Positions 1 to 13,337 of a stretch of 64,000 bases of DNA are shown here, in pieces. The stretch is from contig BSBK01008428.1 in the NCBI GenBank assembly GCA_027943335.1, forward strand, positions 243,501-307,500. The letters run 5' to 3'. This DNA comes from Chamaecyparis obtusa (taxonomy: Eukaryota > Streptophyta > Pinopsida > Cupressales > Cupressaceae). The notes under the pieces are model-generated. The model was not told where the DNA came from. It did no database searches and was given only the letters and a program-made list of their open reading frames with translations. Both the position numbers and the translations under genes were made by a program. Within the stretch, counting starts at the first letter, position 1. The number at the start of each line of letters is the position of its first letter.

Positions 1-359
1 ATGGTATTTATACCTTCCCAAATGACTATGCCCTTGCTTGCTACCTCAATATAGTTGAGCCTATGAGGACTTCCATCAGTGAACTAAGTGTTAGCATGAC
101 GGAGTCAGACATCAAGTATGTTAGTCAGAAAAATAAGAATAAGAATAAAAAGAAAAGGAGTTCTGAGGGTGAAAACCACTTCATGGCTTTCTCAAAACCT
201 ACAAAAGTAAAAATAAAAGATGTATCTGAACATGAAAACCTCTCTGAGGTGCGTAAGGATGAGATATTTGATGTCCTTCTGAGTCATTTATAGGATAGAT
301 CTCCAGTTCTAATTGAGCCCACTCAATCCATCAACTTGGGAACATCAGAAGAACCATAG
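1..359 (+). pseudogene. Tat element T copy A: protease-RT spacer
   Basis: This is the lysine- and acid-rich linker that lies just before reverse transcriptase in element T. It is nearly identical to 60615-60970 of copy D, which fixes its place in the polyprotein. The reading frame 63-293 ends in a TAG that copy D shares at 60902-60904. The window starts inside the element, so gag and protease of this copy are not seen. Linker identity comes from position and from copy D, not from a recognised domain. Confidence 0.75.
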
Positions 360-1280
360 TTGATCCATGTAGCACAATCTTTATCAGAAGAAGAGAAGAA
401 AAAATTTACAACCTTCCTCACAGAGAAGAAGATCAACTTTGCATGGAAATATTTAGATATGCCAGGGATGGATCCTGATCTTATAATGCACCATTTATCT
501 ATAGCTCCTAGAGTAAAACCAGTTAAGAAAAAATTAAGAAAGATGCATCCTCGTGTTGCACTCTTGGTAAAAGATGAATTAGAGAAACTACTAAAAGCCA
601 GATTCATCCAAGTTATTGATTATGTAGAATGGATCTCTAGTATTGTACCTATTTCAAAACTAGATAAATCAATCAAAGTGTGCATAGACTTTAGAGATGT
701 AAATAGAGCATACCCTAAGGATGATTTTCCACTACCTAACATTGATATGATAGTGGACATGACTATGGGCTTTGAGATGTATTCTTTAATTGACGGTTTT
801 TCTGGATATAATCAAATAAAAATTGCTCCAAAGGATCAAGAGAAAACTGCTTTCACATGTGCATGGGGCACCTTCTATTGGAATGTCATGCCATTTAGGC
901 TTAAGAATGCTAGTGCTACATATCAGAGATCCATGACATCTATTTTTCATGACATGATGCAGAGGACTATGGAGGATTATGTTGATGATACTTTAGAAAA
1001 ATCTATGATTAGAGCTAAACATCTAAATGACTTAAGCAAGATACTAGACAGAATGGAAAAATTTATTGTCAGACTAAATCGTAAGAAGTGTGGTTTTGGT
1101 GTCACTTCTAGAAAACTCTTAGGATACATAGTCTCCAAGAAAGGCATTGAAGTTGATCTAGCTAAAGTAAAGGCTATCATGAAGATGCAACCTCCCAAAA
1201 ACATCAATCAGATGAGAACATTGCAAGGGAGAGTTCAAGCTATCAGATGCTTCATATCTCAGCTAGCAGACATATCATAG
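360..1280 (+). pseudogene. Reverse transcriptase, Tat element T copy A
   Basis: This Ty3/gypsy reverse transcriptase would copy element RNA in the virus-like particle. Visible blocks are a leading segment ending PRVALLVKDEL, the substrate-site block KVCIDFRDVNRAYPKDDFPLP, DGFSGYNQI, the AFTCAWGTFYWNVMPF block, and the catalytic YVDD at 978-989. The C-terminal connection GYIVSKKGIEVD leads into RNase H. The usual F-G-L-K-N-A appears as F-R-L-K-N-A. The frame is open for 306 codons and closes at a TAG (1278-1280) shared with copy D but not copy B, where the codon is CAG. Assignment to the Tat group rests on the second RNase H downstream. Confidence 0.9.
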
Positions 1281-1790
1281 CCTTTTACAAAAACATTACA
1301 TAAAGGTGTGACATTTGCATGGAATGAAGAATGTGAGAACAACATTAACCATATCAAGAAGTATCTATCAAATCCTCCTATCTTGATGCCTCCCATTCAA
1401 TGGAAGCCTTTGATCTTATATGTCTCTACTATAGATACATCATTGGGGGCATTGCTTGCACAACATGATGAGAACAAAAAGGAAAGAGCTATATACTATA
1501 TTAGTAGAACATTGGTGGCATACAAAAAGAATTATTCTATGATTGAGAAGGCTTGTCTAGCTATGATCTTTGCATCATGGAAACTAAGACATTACATGTT
1601 GGTACATACCACACATTTGGTAGCTAAGATTGATCCACTAAAGTACCTACTAAGCAAACCTACCCTCACAGATAGATTAGCTAAATGGATCATGCTCTTA
1701 AGTGAATTTGACATTGAATATGTTGAAAGAAAAGCTATAAAAGGATAGTTTATTGCTGATATATTAGCAAATGCACCTATGATTGATGAT
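1281..1790 (+). pseudogene. RNase H (first), T copy A
   Basis: This is the RNase H normally attached to gypsy RT, which degrades RNA in the RNA-DNA hybrid. Frame 1308-1748 shows LYVSTIDTSLGALLAQHDE (strand 1 with Asp), ERAIYYISRTL, YSMIEKACLAMIFA (the E of the active site) and HYMLVHTTHLVAKIDPLKYL, with FDIEYVERKAIKG at the end. The frame stops at TAG 1746-1748, where related elements usually have Gln. The same stop is in copies B and D. Coding resumes in frame as FIAD. Confidence 0.85.
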
Positions 1791-2345
1791 ACACCAATGC
1801 AAATGGAATTTCAAGATTCCTCTATCATGACACTTTTTTCTAGAGAATGGCAGTTATTCTTTAATGGCTCCTATACACATAATGGATCATGAGCAAGCAT
1901 ATTATTTATAACTCCTCAAGGATACTCCATACCTAAAGCATTCAGATTAAATTTCCCTTGCACAAATAATATTGCAGAATATGAAGCCCTTCTTAATGGC
2001 ATGAAATTAGTAATTGAGTGGAGAGTGACAGAGATACACATTCATGGAGACTTCCAACTTGTTATCCATCAAGTCAATGATGTGTACCAGACTAAGGATG
2101 AAAATATCATTCGATACAAAAGAATGGTAGATGATCTAAAGAAGTATTTCATATCTATCACATTTGAGGAAATACCTAGAATAGAGAATAAGGTTGCCGA
2201 TGCAATGGAAATGATGTCTACTCTATTACAACAGCCTGAACATGAGCTATGCTATGAGTTCCTGGTGGAAGCACTATCTTATCCTACATATGATTCCCCT
2301 GAAACCCACATGATTTGGACTATTGTAGGTCATGATTCATCCTGA
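1791..2345 (+). pseudogene. Second, archaeal-like RNase H (aRH), T copy A
   Basis: A second RNase H domain follows the first, which is a hallmark of many Tat-group retrotransposons. The motif order is FFNGSYTHNGS, a stop, then LFITPQGYSIPKAF, NNIAEYEALLNGM, IHGDFQLVIHQVND and NKVADAM. The first catalytic Asp (FFDGS) is Asn here and in copy D but Asp in copy B (near 10695). A TGA at 1890-1892, where Gly or Trp would be expected, is shared with B and D. The frame 2001-2345 closes at a TGA (2343-2345), again shared by all three copies. Confidence 0.82.
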
Positions 2346-3603
2346 TATAAAAACCTATTCTCCTATCTTAAAGACCAAATCATTCTCGATACCTTTAACC
2401 ATCATGAAAAGAGATACCTTATCTATAATGCCTCCCGATATGTCATCATTGGTCATGATATGAACAAACAAGGTCTAGATGGTATGCCACTTAGATGTTT
2501 AGAACAATAAGAGTCTCAATGTGCATTAGAGGAAGTCCATGATGGTATTTATGGGTCACACTCGAATAGTTTAACACTAGCTCAAAAACTTATTAGGGTT
2601 GGGTACTATTGGCTTGAAATGGAGAGAGTCTATCAAGTTTGCTAAGAACTGTCAAAAGTGCCAAGTCCATGGAATCCTAACTCATGCTCCAAGGAGAGAT
2701 CTAATTCCCTTTACTACACAATGGCCTTTTCACCAATGGGAATTTGATCTTATAGGATCTATACATCCTCATTCTTCTAATGGACATACCCATATAATCA
2801 TAGCTATAGATTATTTTATAAAATGGGTAGAAGCAGTCCCTTTGACTCAAGCAACTGGAAAACAAATATCTATGTTCATCTTGAACTATATCATATGCAG
2901 ATATGGGATACCTCATTCCATAATCAGAGATAATGGTGGACAATTCAAGAACAAAGATCTAGATGATTTATGTGCTAAATTCAAGATTACACAACATTGG
3001 TAAACTATCTACTATCCTCAAGGGAATGGGAAAGCAGAGGCTTCAAATAAGAATCTAATTAAAATCTTGCATTGCACAGTTAATAAAATAGGAAGAGACT
3101 GACATCTCATGATCAATCTAGCTCTCTGGGTCTACAAAAAAAGTATAAGAATTCCTACTAGGGCTACACCTTTCGATTTAGTTTATAGGTCTAAAGTGGT
3201 ACTACCTATTGAGGTTGAAATCCCGTCACTAAGAATCATAATGCATGGTCTAGTAGCTGATGATGACTATAGAGTGTTTAGGTTGCAAGAACTTGAACTA
3301 CTAGATGAGTGTAGAAAAGTAGTGTATGATCATCTCAGAGTATATCAAAAGAGAATGTCTAGAGGTTACAACAAGAAAGTCAGACATCGAATATTTTAGG
3401 TTGGTGATCTAGTCTTGAGAGAGAATACTAAAAATCAATCACATCGAGAATGAAAGGGTAAGTTTGAACCCAACTGGCTGGGTCCCTTTGTTATCACTGC
3501 TACTTTTGGCTCTAGTGCCTATCAACTCTCAATGAATGAAGGAGAATAGCTCTGAGGACCAATCAGTGTTCTCCATTTGAAGAAATTATATGCCAAAGGC
3601 ATT
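2346..3603 (+). pseudogene. Integrase, T copy A
   Basis: The integrase would insert the element cDNA. It shows a zinc-binding N-terminus (CQKCQVHG near 2660), the catalytic core with WEFDLIGSIHPHS (first Asp), IIRDNGGQFKNKD (second Asp) and NGKAEASNK (Glu), then a C-terminal part with ATPFDLVYRSKVVLP, VGDLVLRENTKN and NWLGPFVITATFG, ending at LYAKGI. The breaks are a TAA at 2507-2509, a frameshift near 2615-2625 (copies B and D read EMEKESIKF), a TAA at 3001-3003 shared by all copies, and further stops near 3101 and 3397. No chromodomain is seen, in line with the Tat group. Confidence 0.85.
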
Positions 3604-3859
3604 TAGTCTATGGCAAATTGTCTTGAAAAAATCTTAAAATTTGGAAAAAGTCCTGAAAAAATGAACATCTTGGTGAAAACCTAGCAATAGGCGCCTTGAA
3701 GATTCACAAAAAAAATAAAAATATCAAAAGTACAAAAAAACAAATTGGAAAAATAAAAATACAAAAAAATGAGAAAAAGAAAAAGTGCCTTGGTGAAAAC
3801 CTAGAAACAGGTGCTTTGGTAGCAAAAATAGAATCTCTGCCAAGATGGTGAAAACCCAG
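3604..3859 (+). other. 3' untranslated region of T copy A with GGTGAAAACC motifs
   Basis: This stretch is A-rich and without an open frame. The motif ggtgaaaacc recurs near 3674, 3792 and 3848, each followed by tag/cag and a short C/G-rich tail. It sits between the integrase end and the LTR start. No purine-only polypurine tract is obvious just before the LTR. Confidence 0.6.
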
Positions 3860-4319
3860 TGTTAGGCCATTTTTTTGTCATAGCAAAAATCCTGTGAAAA
3901 TGGCCTCTTCCCTGCAAATGTTTTTGTAAAGTGTCCTACCCTATGTTCTTCATTGTGTCACCTTGCTCTAGTCCAAAACACATGTGCTGAATCACAAAAT
4001 CCAAAAAGTTATTCAAATTCTAAGGTATGTAGGAAAATAATTTCAAAATCTGCCACAGTGTCGAAAACCCATAGTGTTTTTGAAAATCCATGATGTTTTC
4101 AATTTGTGTGGAAACCTTCATTATTTTCAACCTTGTGCCTTCCAGCTTTTGTGCACTTGTCTTTTGGTGCCGGAAACTTTGTGTGTTTTCAATCCTCTTT
4201 CATCGAAAACCCTGTGTGTTTTCAACCTCATAGTTTCCTGTTCGCTGGCATTCCCTAACTGCACAAGTGCGATGGATGGTGGGCCTGGGTCTTCAAAGGG
4301 TTTCAAATGATTGGTTTTC

Positions 4320-4360
4320 GCATGATCGCATGTCAAGAATTTTTGACATGTGACCATGCG
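4320..4360. repeat. LTR hairpin T-1
   Basis: The inner arms CATGTCAA (4329-4336) and TTGACATG (4343-4350) are perfect. The outer arms GCATG and CATGC extend the stem with mismatches between. It is the first hairpin unit of the T LTR and lies at the place where U's LTR has its 12-bp hairpin (27.66-27.70 kb). Confidence 0.6.
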
Positions 4361-4660
4361 ACCAGTTGACACATGTCCCAGCGGGCCCGTCGGCTAGGGT
4401 CTGATAGATGTTTAATGGGTGACAAAGATTGGTGGTTGTCACTATACCATGAGGAAAGGATGCAAGCCTTTTAATCTCTATTCTTTAACGAGAGTTTTTG
4501 ATGTGGTATGAAGGCCATTGGATTTTCTTGTATGGGCATGCAGTGGGACCTGTCTGCTCGGTGGCACTGATGTGTCAATTTTCTATTGGTTGCCTGCGAT
4601 GAGTTGGATTTCATGTCAGCGGGGCCCGAGGTCAGAGATTTAAGATCTACAGTTGGCATG

Positions 4661-4694
4661 TGATCACAAGGAATATTCTTTCCCCTTGTGATCA
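4661..4694. repeat. LTR hairpin T-2
   Basis: Perfect 11-bp arms TGATCACAAGG (4661-4671) and CCTTGTGATCA (4684-4694) enclose a 12-nt loop aatattctttcc. The stem is followed by a CACCCACCATTTGAT tag, which also follows hairpins in the U LTR in related form. Confidence 0.7.
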
Positions 4695-4840
4695 TGCACC
4701 CACCATTTGATTGGATGCTGATGGGTTTGTTTGCAGTGGGCCCGCTATCAAAGGATGTTGAGTTGGCAAGGTTCTAGTGGATGCAGGGTAGAGATGTGGG
4801 CCTGGTGGTCAGAGCCCTTTCAATCCTATGATTACCACAT

Positions 4841-4872
4841 GACTGCAAGGAATATTCTTTCCCCTTGCAATC
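4841..4872. repeat. LTR hairpin T-3
   Basis: The arms TGCAAGG (4844-4850) and CCTTGCA (4863-4869) are perfect and extend outward with one mismatch to 11 bp. The loop is the same aatattctttcc as in T-2, but the stem differs in sequence on both sides and still pairs. Confidence 0.65.
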
Positions 4873-6147
4873 ATGCAACAACTGTCTGATCTTGCAGTGT
4901 TTAAAAGGGTTGATGGGCGGTGGGTCCTGTGTCAGGTGACTCGACAGTTGCAGAAAATGGTGTGATGATATATGGCATCAGGTGGGCCCAGGTAGGGTCT
5001 GAGGTTTGGCAGAGTGGATAAAGATCTGGCGATGCCAAAAAAATTCAATGTGTTCACACGTCCGCACATAAAAAGGTGATTTGCTAGTTTGTTTGGCGAT
5101 TTGGTGAATGGTAGTTGGTAAAGGTTTAAATTTTGGCCATCATTTCTCTATAGGCACCAAAAAAATAACTATTGAGATTCAAATTTGAATTTCTGAGAGT
5201 TTCCAGTGATAGAGGGTACCATTTTTATGGAATTCAATGCAGAAATGACCCTATTTGGTGAGAAGCAATTGGTTTGCTGTGTGGTCCAAGATATCTAGTG
5301 CTCATTTGCAGAGCATGTACATTGCAGTTGTGGCTCAAGGCATGTTGTAGGGTGTCCTTTTGAGCCTAGTTTTGTGATCCTTTGTACTTGTAGAGAAGAC
5401 TTTCATAATTAAGGATTAGTTCAGGATTTCCTCTTTCCTGGATTGGATGTGTTTCCACCCCTGAATTAAATTCATGATTGTTTCTGGTTGGTTGAGGTGG
5501 GTGAAACTTTAGCCCTAGCTTTCTATAGCTTGTTGCAACCTGTTTTGGGTTTCCAAGACAGCTAGTGGTATAAACTGTCAAAATTTTGACTTTGTAAGGG
5601 TTCCAACTTAGAGTTCCTTTCTGGTTCCATAAAAGGTTATGTCCTGCAGATTTCTCCTTCTCTTTGCATATAGAGTGTTCTTCTTTCCTTGCTGGTTTTG
5701 AGAACATAATGCATATTGTAAGTGATTTGTCTTATGTATGAGAAGTTAATATACTCTTACTGTTGTCAAGCTATCTCCATTTGAATTCTAAACTCATTAG
5801 TCATGCATCAAGGATGTCTGGTTTTTCTACCTTCCATTGCCTAAGAGCTTGTGGGTTGAGTTGTCTTCGCAGAGATAACTAGTTCAGGGTTAGTATTCAT
5901 GTATGTATGAGCTAAAATATCAAGGATAGGTCATGCTTGTCTTCCAGTGGATGCTGGTTAATGTATTGTCTATTCATAGGTCTCTCCTAAGGGGAGGGTC
6001 AAAATCCTTTGATGGATAATAACATGCTTGAATGCACAAGTGGTTGTTAAGTTGAGGTTTGGTCATGGTGTGTGATTGATGTTAGGCATCAACACATTGA
6101 GTATATTATTTTCTTGTTTTATAGCTATCATTTACAATTGGGTATTT

Positions 6148-6220
6148 GACTCTGTGGCCCATTGGATAAGGCACTGGTCTATGAGAGACTTAGGGAATCT
6201 CAGGGGTCCTTTCAATCCAT
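6148..6220 (+). other. tRNA-Arg-like segment inside the T LTR
   Basis: The stretch beginning GACTCTGTGGCCCATTGG and running through ATAAGGCACTGGTCTATGA matches the 5' half of plant tRNA-Arg(ACG) as I remember it, with only a few changes: the acceptor 5' strand, the D arm with a good Pol III A box, and the anticodon 5' arm. The 3' half is degenerate: the B-box area reads GGTCCTTTCAATCC and the acceptor 3' strand is missing, so it is not a working tRNA. The homologous place in the U LTR has a more decayed version. Confidence 0.5.
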
Positions 6221-6604
6221 TCAAATCATTTCCATTCAGTCCCACCCTTTCCCTTTCATGTTGTTAGTGTAGGTCTCTGGTTTTCATACTCACTCCATGC
6301 AAGTAGGGCTATTTCATGAGATATTGGTTTCAATTGAGGTATAGGATACCCATAAGGGTTTGAAAATCATTCCATAGTCAGTTACCTGTAGGCCTGTAGT
6401 GTGACATAAATTGTATGAGTGTGCAAATGAGGTACACCTACCTGAGTGATGTGGAGCTCAAAGTGTAGAAGGATCTCTTTTTGATACTTGTCAGTTGGCC
6501 CTTTTTCCTGTCAGATTTGGAGTGTTGAGTAAATGTGACACTAGCCCTGTCAATCCTAATGCCAAGCTGACCTTTGGGAAAAAGAAAAACCAACACCCAG
6601 CAAA

Positions 6605-6621
6605 TGGGTGCCACTTGTTTC
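6605..6621 (+). other. Primer-binding-site-like sequence after the T LTR
   Basis: TGGGTGCCACTTGTTTC follows the LTR end CCCAGCA after two bases, the same spacing logic as in element U. It marks 6605 onward as the 5' leader of a T element lying downstream, so LTR 3860-6602 would be shared with, or be the 5' LTR of, that element. The primer tRNA was not assigned. Confidence 0.4.
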
Positions 6622-8288
6622 AAAATGCTCCATCTATCAGTGCAATCTTGGTCTTTCCCATCTTTCAGTCTACTTTAGTCTGTATATATCCTTGTTTCAA
6701 TAAGTTGGTCTATACACCATTGGCAAAATCATCTGTATCCTATCAATGCTTAACACTTGGGGTCAATCAATGTCATATCCTACGGTCTCAAGTACATCTT
6801 AGATGAGTCATATCTAGTCAAGGTCATTTGAAGCTTTATCTGAATCAGTCAGTCAGACTCCTCTCTAGAAAAGGATTTTGCATCTACAACAATGCAATCA
6901 AACATCAAACAATCTATGCTTTTTACATGTTTTTATCTCCTTATATGCTTACTAATTCGCATTGAGATTTTTTTCATATCATGTACCTTCGAGCTCTTTG
7001 ATGATGTCCTTTATAGGATTTAGAGAGTGATGACTAGGGGCATAAACTTTTCTTTATTTTCTTCTTGTATGTGAAAATCTAACAACTTTGGAAATTCTAG
7101 ATTGAAATGGTGTCCGACTATAAGAGCCTCTATCTTGAATTAGATGGCCATGCGTACCTCGACCATTGATACCCAAAAAATTCAAGGAAGTTTGATCTAA
7201 CTATGGTCTTTTTTTTGAGTGAGTTCTTTCTCCTACTGTGAAACACGATCTTACCTAAGGTTGTGAATGATAAAGGGTCACTATGGGAATTCACATTGGA
7301 TTTAGAATGATCTCTTGACTGCTTGATGTGTTTGTATGCAAGGCGTATTCTAGTCATCACAATGTCTATATTTTGATGCTTGTGCAAATTGCTATATCAA
7401 AATGGACATGATATTCAAGTCATCCCGGTGCTTATGCCTTGGTGCTTATATCTAATCAGATATTCTGAAAACAAATCAATTTTCATATGTCCATGGTTTC
7501 CTAACCAGTGGGTGTTGTATTGATCCTTGCATATACAAATTGATATTCATATGTTATGGTTTCATAACTAGTGGGCATTGTATTGATTTATCCAGTTACC
7601 TAAAAATTCAATGATGAAATCAACCAACACATGATCAGTGACTAGGTCCTAGGTCTTAGATTGCATTATATTTTACATGTTTCTTTTCATTTTTCATGTT
7701 TGCATGATCTCACAAATGGCTCCATAAACTTCAATGCTTAAATGATTCTTCTATCACCTCTTCAAATCTAACAAGAGTGGACACTTAACTCGAAGGTCTC
7801 TTCATGGAATCACAAGTAGTTATCCTCCTGTGATAAACATCCTTTTGACATAAGACTGAGTACTTATCTTCATCAATTCCTCCAAAACATATCATGTGTA
7901 TAACTGTATCTACATTTCATATCATAACCATCTGTTGCATTACAATACATCCATGTGCATAAGCATAAATCATACATGCATCTTTTCATAATCAAAACAC
8001 ATTTGCATTACATCCATACATATGAAAGAAATCATTGCATTGCATATATCCATACATACATTCTACACTACTCATAGCATAAGAATGACATCATCTCATC
8101 ATAACTCAAAAACATGACAAGTACAAATGAAGTCATAACCAAAATCTTGATCTCATATATCGTAAAACTTGAAATAGTCAAAGGTGCACTACTGGCACAA
8201 TATACAAAAAAATGGGCTCGATGAGCTATTAGTAATCAGAATAGTATCAGTATCAATATCAATAAAAACAACAGAATATCAAGATAGA
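6622..8288 (+). other. T element leader, copy 1 (3' flank of antisense PMD gene)
   Basis: No credible gene lies here. From about 6956 the stretch is repeated at 12002-13337 with small differences. It is rich in cat and atcc words (for example 7880-8060). On the minus strand it would be the 3' flank of the PMD pseudogene that ends at 8289. The short frames in it are not conserved between the two copies. Confidence 0.6.
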
Positions 8289-9955
<1,667 letters not shown>

Positions 9956-12005
9956 TATAAAATAGTCTCCAAGAAAGGAATTGAAGTTGATCTAGCTAAA
10001 TTAAAGGCTATCATGGAGATGCAACCTCCCAAAAACATCAGTCAAATGAGAACATTGCAAGGGAGAGTTCAATCTATCAAACGCTTCATATCTCAGCTAG
10101 CAGACATATCACAGCCTTTTACAAAAACATTACATAAAGGTGTGACATTTGCATGGAATGAAGAATGTGAGAACAACTTTAACCATATCAAGAAGTATCT
10201 ATCAAATCCTCCTATCTTGATGCCTCCCATTCAATGGAAGCCTTTGATCTTATATGTCTCTGCTATAGATACATCACTGGGGACATTGCTTGCACAACAT
10301 GAGAACAAAAAGGAAAGAGCTATATACTATATTATTAGAACATTGTTGGCATACAAAAAGAATTATTTTATGATTGAGAAGGCCTGTCTAGCTATGATCT
10401 TTGCATCATGGAAACTAAGACATTACATGTTGGTGCATACCACACATTTGGTAGCTAAGATTGATCCACTAAAGTACCTACTAAGCAAACCTGCCCTCAC
10501 AGATAGATTAGCTAAATGGGTCATGCTCTTAAGTGAATTTGACATTGAATATGTTGAAAGAAAAGCTATAAAAGGATAGTTTATTGCTGATCAATTAGTA
10601 GATGCACCTATGATTGATGATACACCAATGTAAATGGAATTTCCAGATTCCTCTATCATGACTCTTTATTCTAGAGAATGGCAGTTATTCTTTGATGGCT
10701 CCTATACATAGAATGGATCATGAGCAGGCATATTATTTATAACTCCTCAAGGATACTCCATACCTAAAGCATTCAAATTAAACTTCCCTTGCATAAACAA
10801 TATTGCAAAATATGAAGCCCTTCTTAATGGCATGAAACTAGCAATTGAGTGGAGAGTGATAGAGATACACATTCATGGAGACTCCCAACTTGTTATCCAT
10901 CAAGTCAATGATGTGTACCAGACTAAGGATGAAAATCTCATTCCATAAAAAATAATGGTAGATGATTTAAAGAAGTATTTCATATCTATCACATTTGAGC
11001 AAATACCAAGAATAGAGAATAAGGCTACCGATGCAATGGAAATGATGTCTACACTATTATAGCAGCCTGAACATGAGCTATGCTACGAGTTCCTGGTGGA
11101 AGCACTATCTTATCCTGCATAGGATTCCCCTAAAACCCACATGATTTGGACTATTATAGGTCATGATTCATCCTGATATAAAAACCTATTCTCCTATCTC
11201 AAAGACCAAATCATTCTCGATACATTTAACTTTCATGAAAAGAGATACCTTATCTGTAATGCCTCTCGATATGTCATTGGTCATTATATGTAAAAACAAG
11301 GTCTAGATGGTATGCCAATTAGATGTTTAGAACAAGAAGAGTCTCAATGTGCATTAGAGGAAGCCCATGATGGTATTTGTGGGTCACACTCGAATGGTTT
11401 AACACTAGCTCAAAAACTTATTAGGGTTGGGTACTATTGGCTTGAAATGGAGAAAGAGTCTATCAAGTTTGCTAAGAACTATCAAAAGTGCCAAGTCCAT
11501 GGAAATTTAATTCATGCTCCAGGGAGAGATCTAATTCCCTTTACTACACAATGGCCTCTACACCAATGGGAATTTGATCTTATAGGATCTATACATCCTC
11601 ATTCTTCTAATGGACATACCCATATAATCATAGCTATAGATTATTTTATAAAATGGGTAGAAGCAGTCCCTTTGACTCAAGCAACTAGAAAAAAAATATC
11701 TATGTTCATCTTGACCTATATCATATGCAAATATGGGATACCTCATTCCATAATCACAGATAATTGTGGAAAATTCAAGAACAAAGATCTAGATGATTTA
11801 TGTGCTAAATTCAAGATTACACAACATTGGTAATCTATATACTATCCTCAAGGGAATAGGAAAGCAGAGGCTTCAAATAAGAATCTAATTAAAATCTTGC
11901 ATTGCACAGTTAATAAAATAGGAAGAGACTGGCATCTCATGATCAATCTAGCTCTTTGGGCCTACAGAAAAAGTATCAGAATGCCTACTGGGGCTACACC
12001 TTTCG
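9956..12005 (+). pseudogene. T pol copy B, truncated at both ends
   Basis: This pol begins abruptly inside the RT C-terminus (IVSKKGIEVDLAK) right after PMD sequence. It runs through RNase H (frame to 10579), the second RNase H (10680-11176) and integrase (11312-11833 and on), and ends at ATPF at 12001. In aRH the first catalytic Asp is retained (FFDGSY near 10695), unlike A and D. Integrase keeps CQKCQVHG and the WEFDLIGSIHP Asp; the usual DNGGQF has become DNCGKF. Stops at 10577, 10721, 11174 and 11831 coincide with those of copies A and D. The left junction is with PMD sequence and the right junction at TTCG is with leader sequence. Confidence 0.88.
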
Positions 12006-13337
12006 CATTGAGATTTTTTTCATATCGTGTCCCTTCAAGCTCTTCGATGATGTGCTTTATAGGATTTAGAGAGTGATGACTAGGGGCATAATCTTTTATT
12101 TATTTTCTTCTTGTATGTGAAAATCTAACAACTTTGGAAATTCTGGATTGAAATGGTGTCTGACTATAAGAACCTCTATCTTGAATTGGATGGCCATGCG
12201 TACCTCGACCATTGATACCCAAATAATTCAAGGAAGTTTGATCTAACTATGGTCTTTTTTTTGAGTGAGTTCTTTCTCCTACTGTGAAACATGATCTTAC
12301 CTAAGGATGTGAATGATAAAGGGTCACTATGGGAATTCACATTGGATTTAGAATGATCTCTTGACTGCTTGATGTGTTTGTATGCAAGGTGTATTCTATT
12401 TATCATGATGTCTATATTTTGATGCTTGTGCAAATTACTATATCAAAATGGACATGATATTCAAGTCATCCTGGTTCTTATGCCTTGGTGCTTATATCTA
12501 ATCTGACATTTTGAAAACAAATCAATTTTCATATGTCCATGGTTTCCTAACTAGTGGGTGTTGTATTGATCCTTGCGTATACAAATCTATATTCATATGT
12601 CTATGGTTTCATAACTAGTGGGCATTGTATTGATTTATCCAGTTACCTAAAAATTCAATGATGAAATCAACCAACACATGATCAGTGACTATGTCCTAGG
12701 TCTTAGATTGCATTATATTTTACATGTTTCTTTGCATTTTTCATGTTTGCATGATCTCACAAATGGCTCCATAAACTTCAACGCTTAAATGATTCTTCTA
12801 TCACCTCTTCAAATCTAACAAGAGTGGACACTTAACTCGAAGGTCTCTTCATGGAATCGCAAGCAGTTATCCTCCTAGGATAAGCATGCTTTTGACATAA
12901 GACTAAGTACTTGTCTTCATCAATTCCTCCAAAACATATCATGTGTATAATTGTATGTACATTTCATATCATAACCATCTATTGCATTACAATACATCCA
13001 TGTGCATAAGCATAAATCATACATGCATCTTTTCATAATCAAAACACATTTGCATTACATCCATACATATGAAAGAAATCATTGCATTGCATATATCCAT
13101 ACATACATTCTACACTACTCATAGCATAAGCATCACATCATATCATCATAACTCAAAAACATGACAAGTACAAATGAAGTCATAACCAAAATCTTGATCT
13201 CATATATTGTAAAACTTGAAATAGTCAGGGGTGCACTACTGGCACAATATACAAAAGAATGGGCTTGATGAGCTATCAATAATAAGAATAGTATCAATAT
13301 CAATATCAATAAAAACAACAAAATATCAAGACAGATT
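12002..13337 (+). other. T element leader, copy 2
   Basis: This is a near copy of 6956-8288 without a gene. It joins integrase at a shared TTCG (12002-12005), which also occurs at 3172-3175 in copy A's integrase and at 6956-6959. That is the mark of a deletion of about 3.8 kb (rest of integrase, 3' UTR, LTR) between short identical words. Confidence 0.7.

Larger units (their letters stand above)
3860..6602 (+). repeat. LTR of Tat element T (about 2.7 kb)
   Basis: This stretch is homologous over its length to the 2.5-kb LTR of element U read on U's sense strand. Both start TGTTAG followed by a T/A-rich run, and they share blocks around 4590-4640, 5170-5290, 6148-6180 and 6430-6540. It starts TGTTAGG (3860) and ends CCCAGCA (6602), three bases before a primer-site-like TGGGTGCCACTTGTTTC. 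It holds at least three hairpins (4320-4360, 4661-4694, 4841-4872) and a tRNA-Arg-like stretch. The ends come from comparison with U, because no second copy of this LTR lies in the window. Confidence 0.65.

Noticed and set aside
6148..6220. Functional tRNA-Arg gene
   Set aside because: The 3' half does not form T arm or acceptor stem and the B box is poor.
6495..6806. 103-codon frame overlapping the T LTR end
   Set aside because: It spans LTR end and primer-site-like sequence, has no domain and no counterpart in U.
7130..7387. 85-codon minus-strand frame conserved at 12176-12433
   Set aside because: Conservation equals that of the surrounding duplicated leader; no domain, and changes do not favour synonymous sites as far as can be seen.
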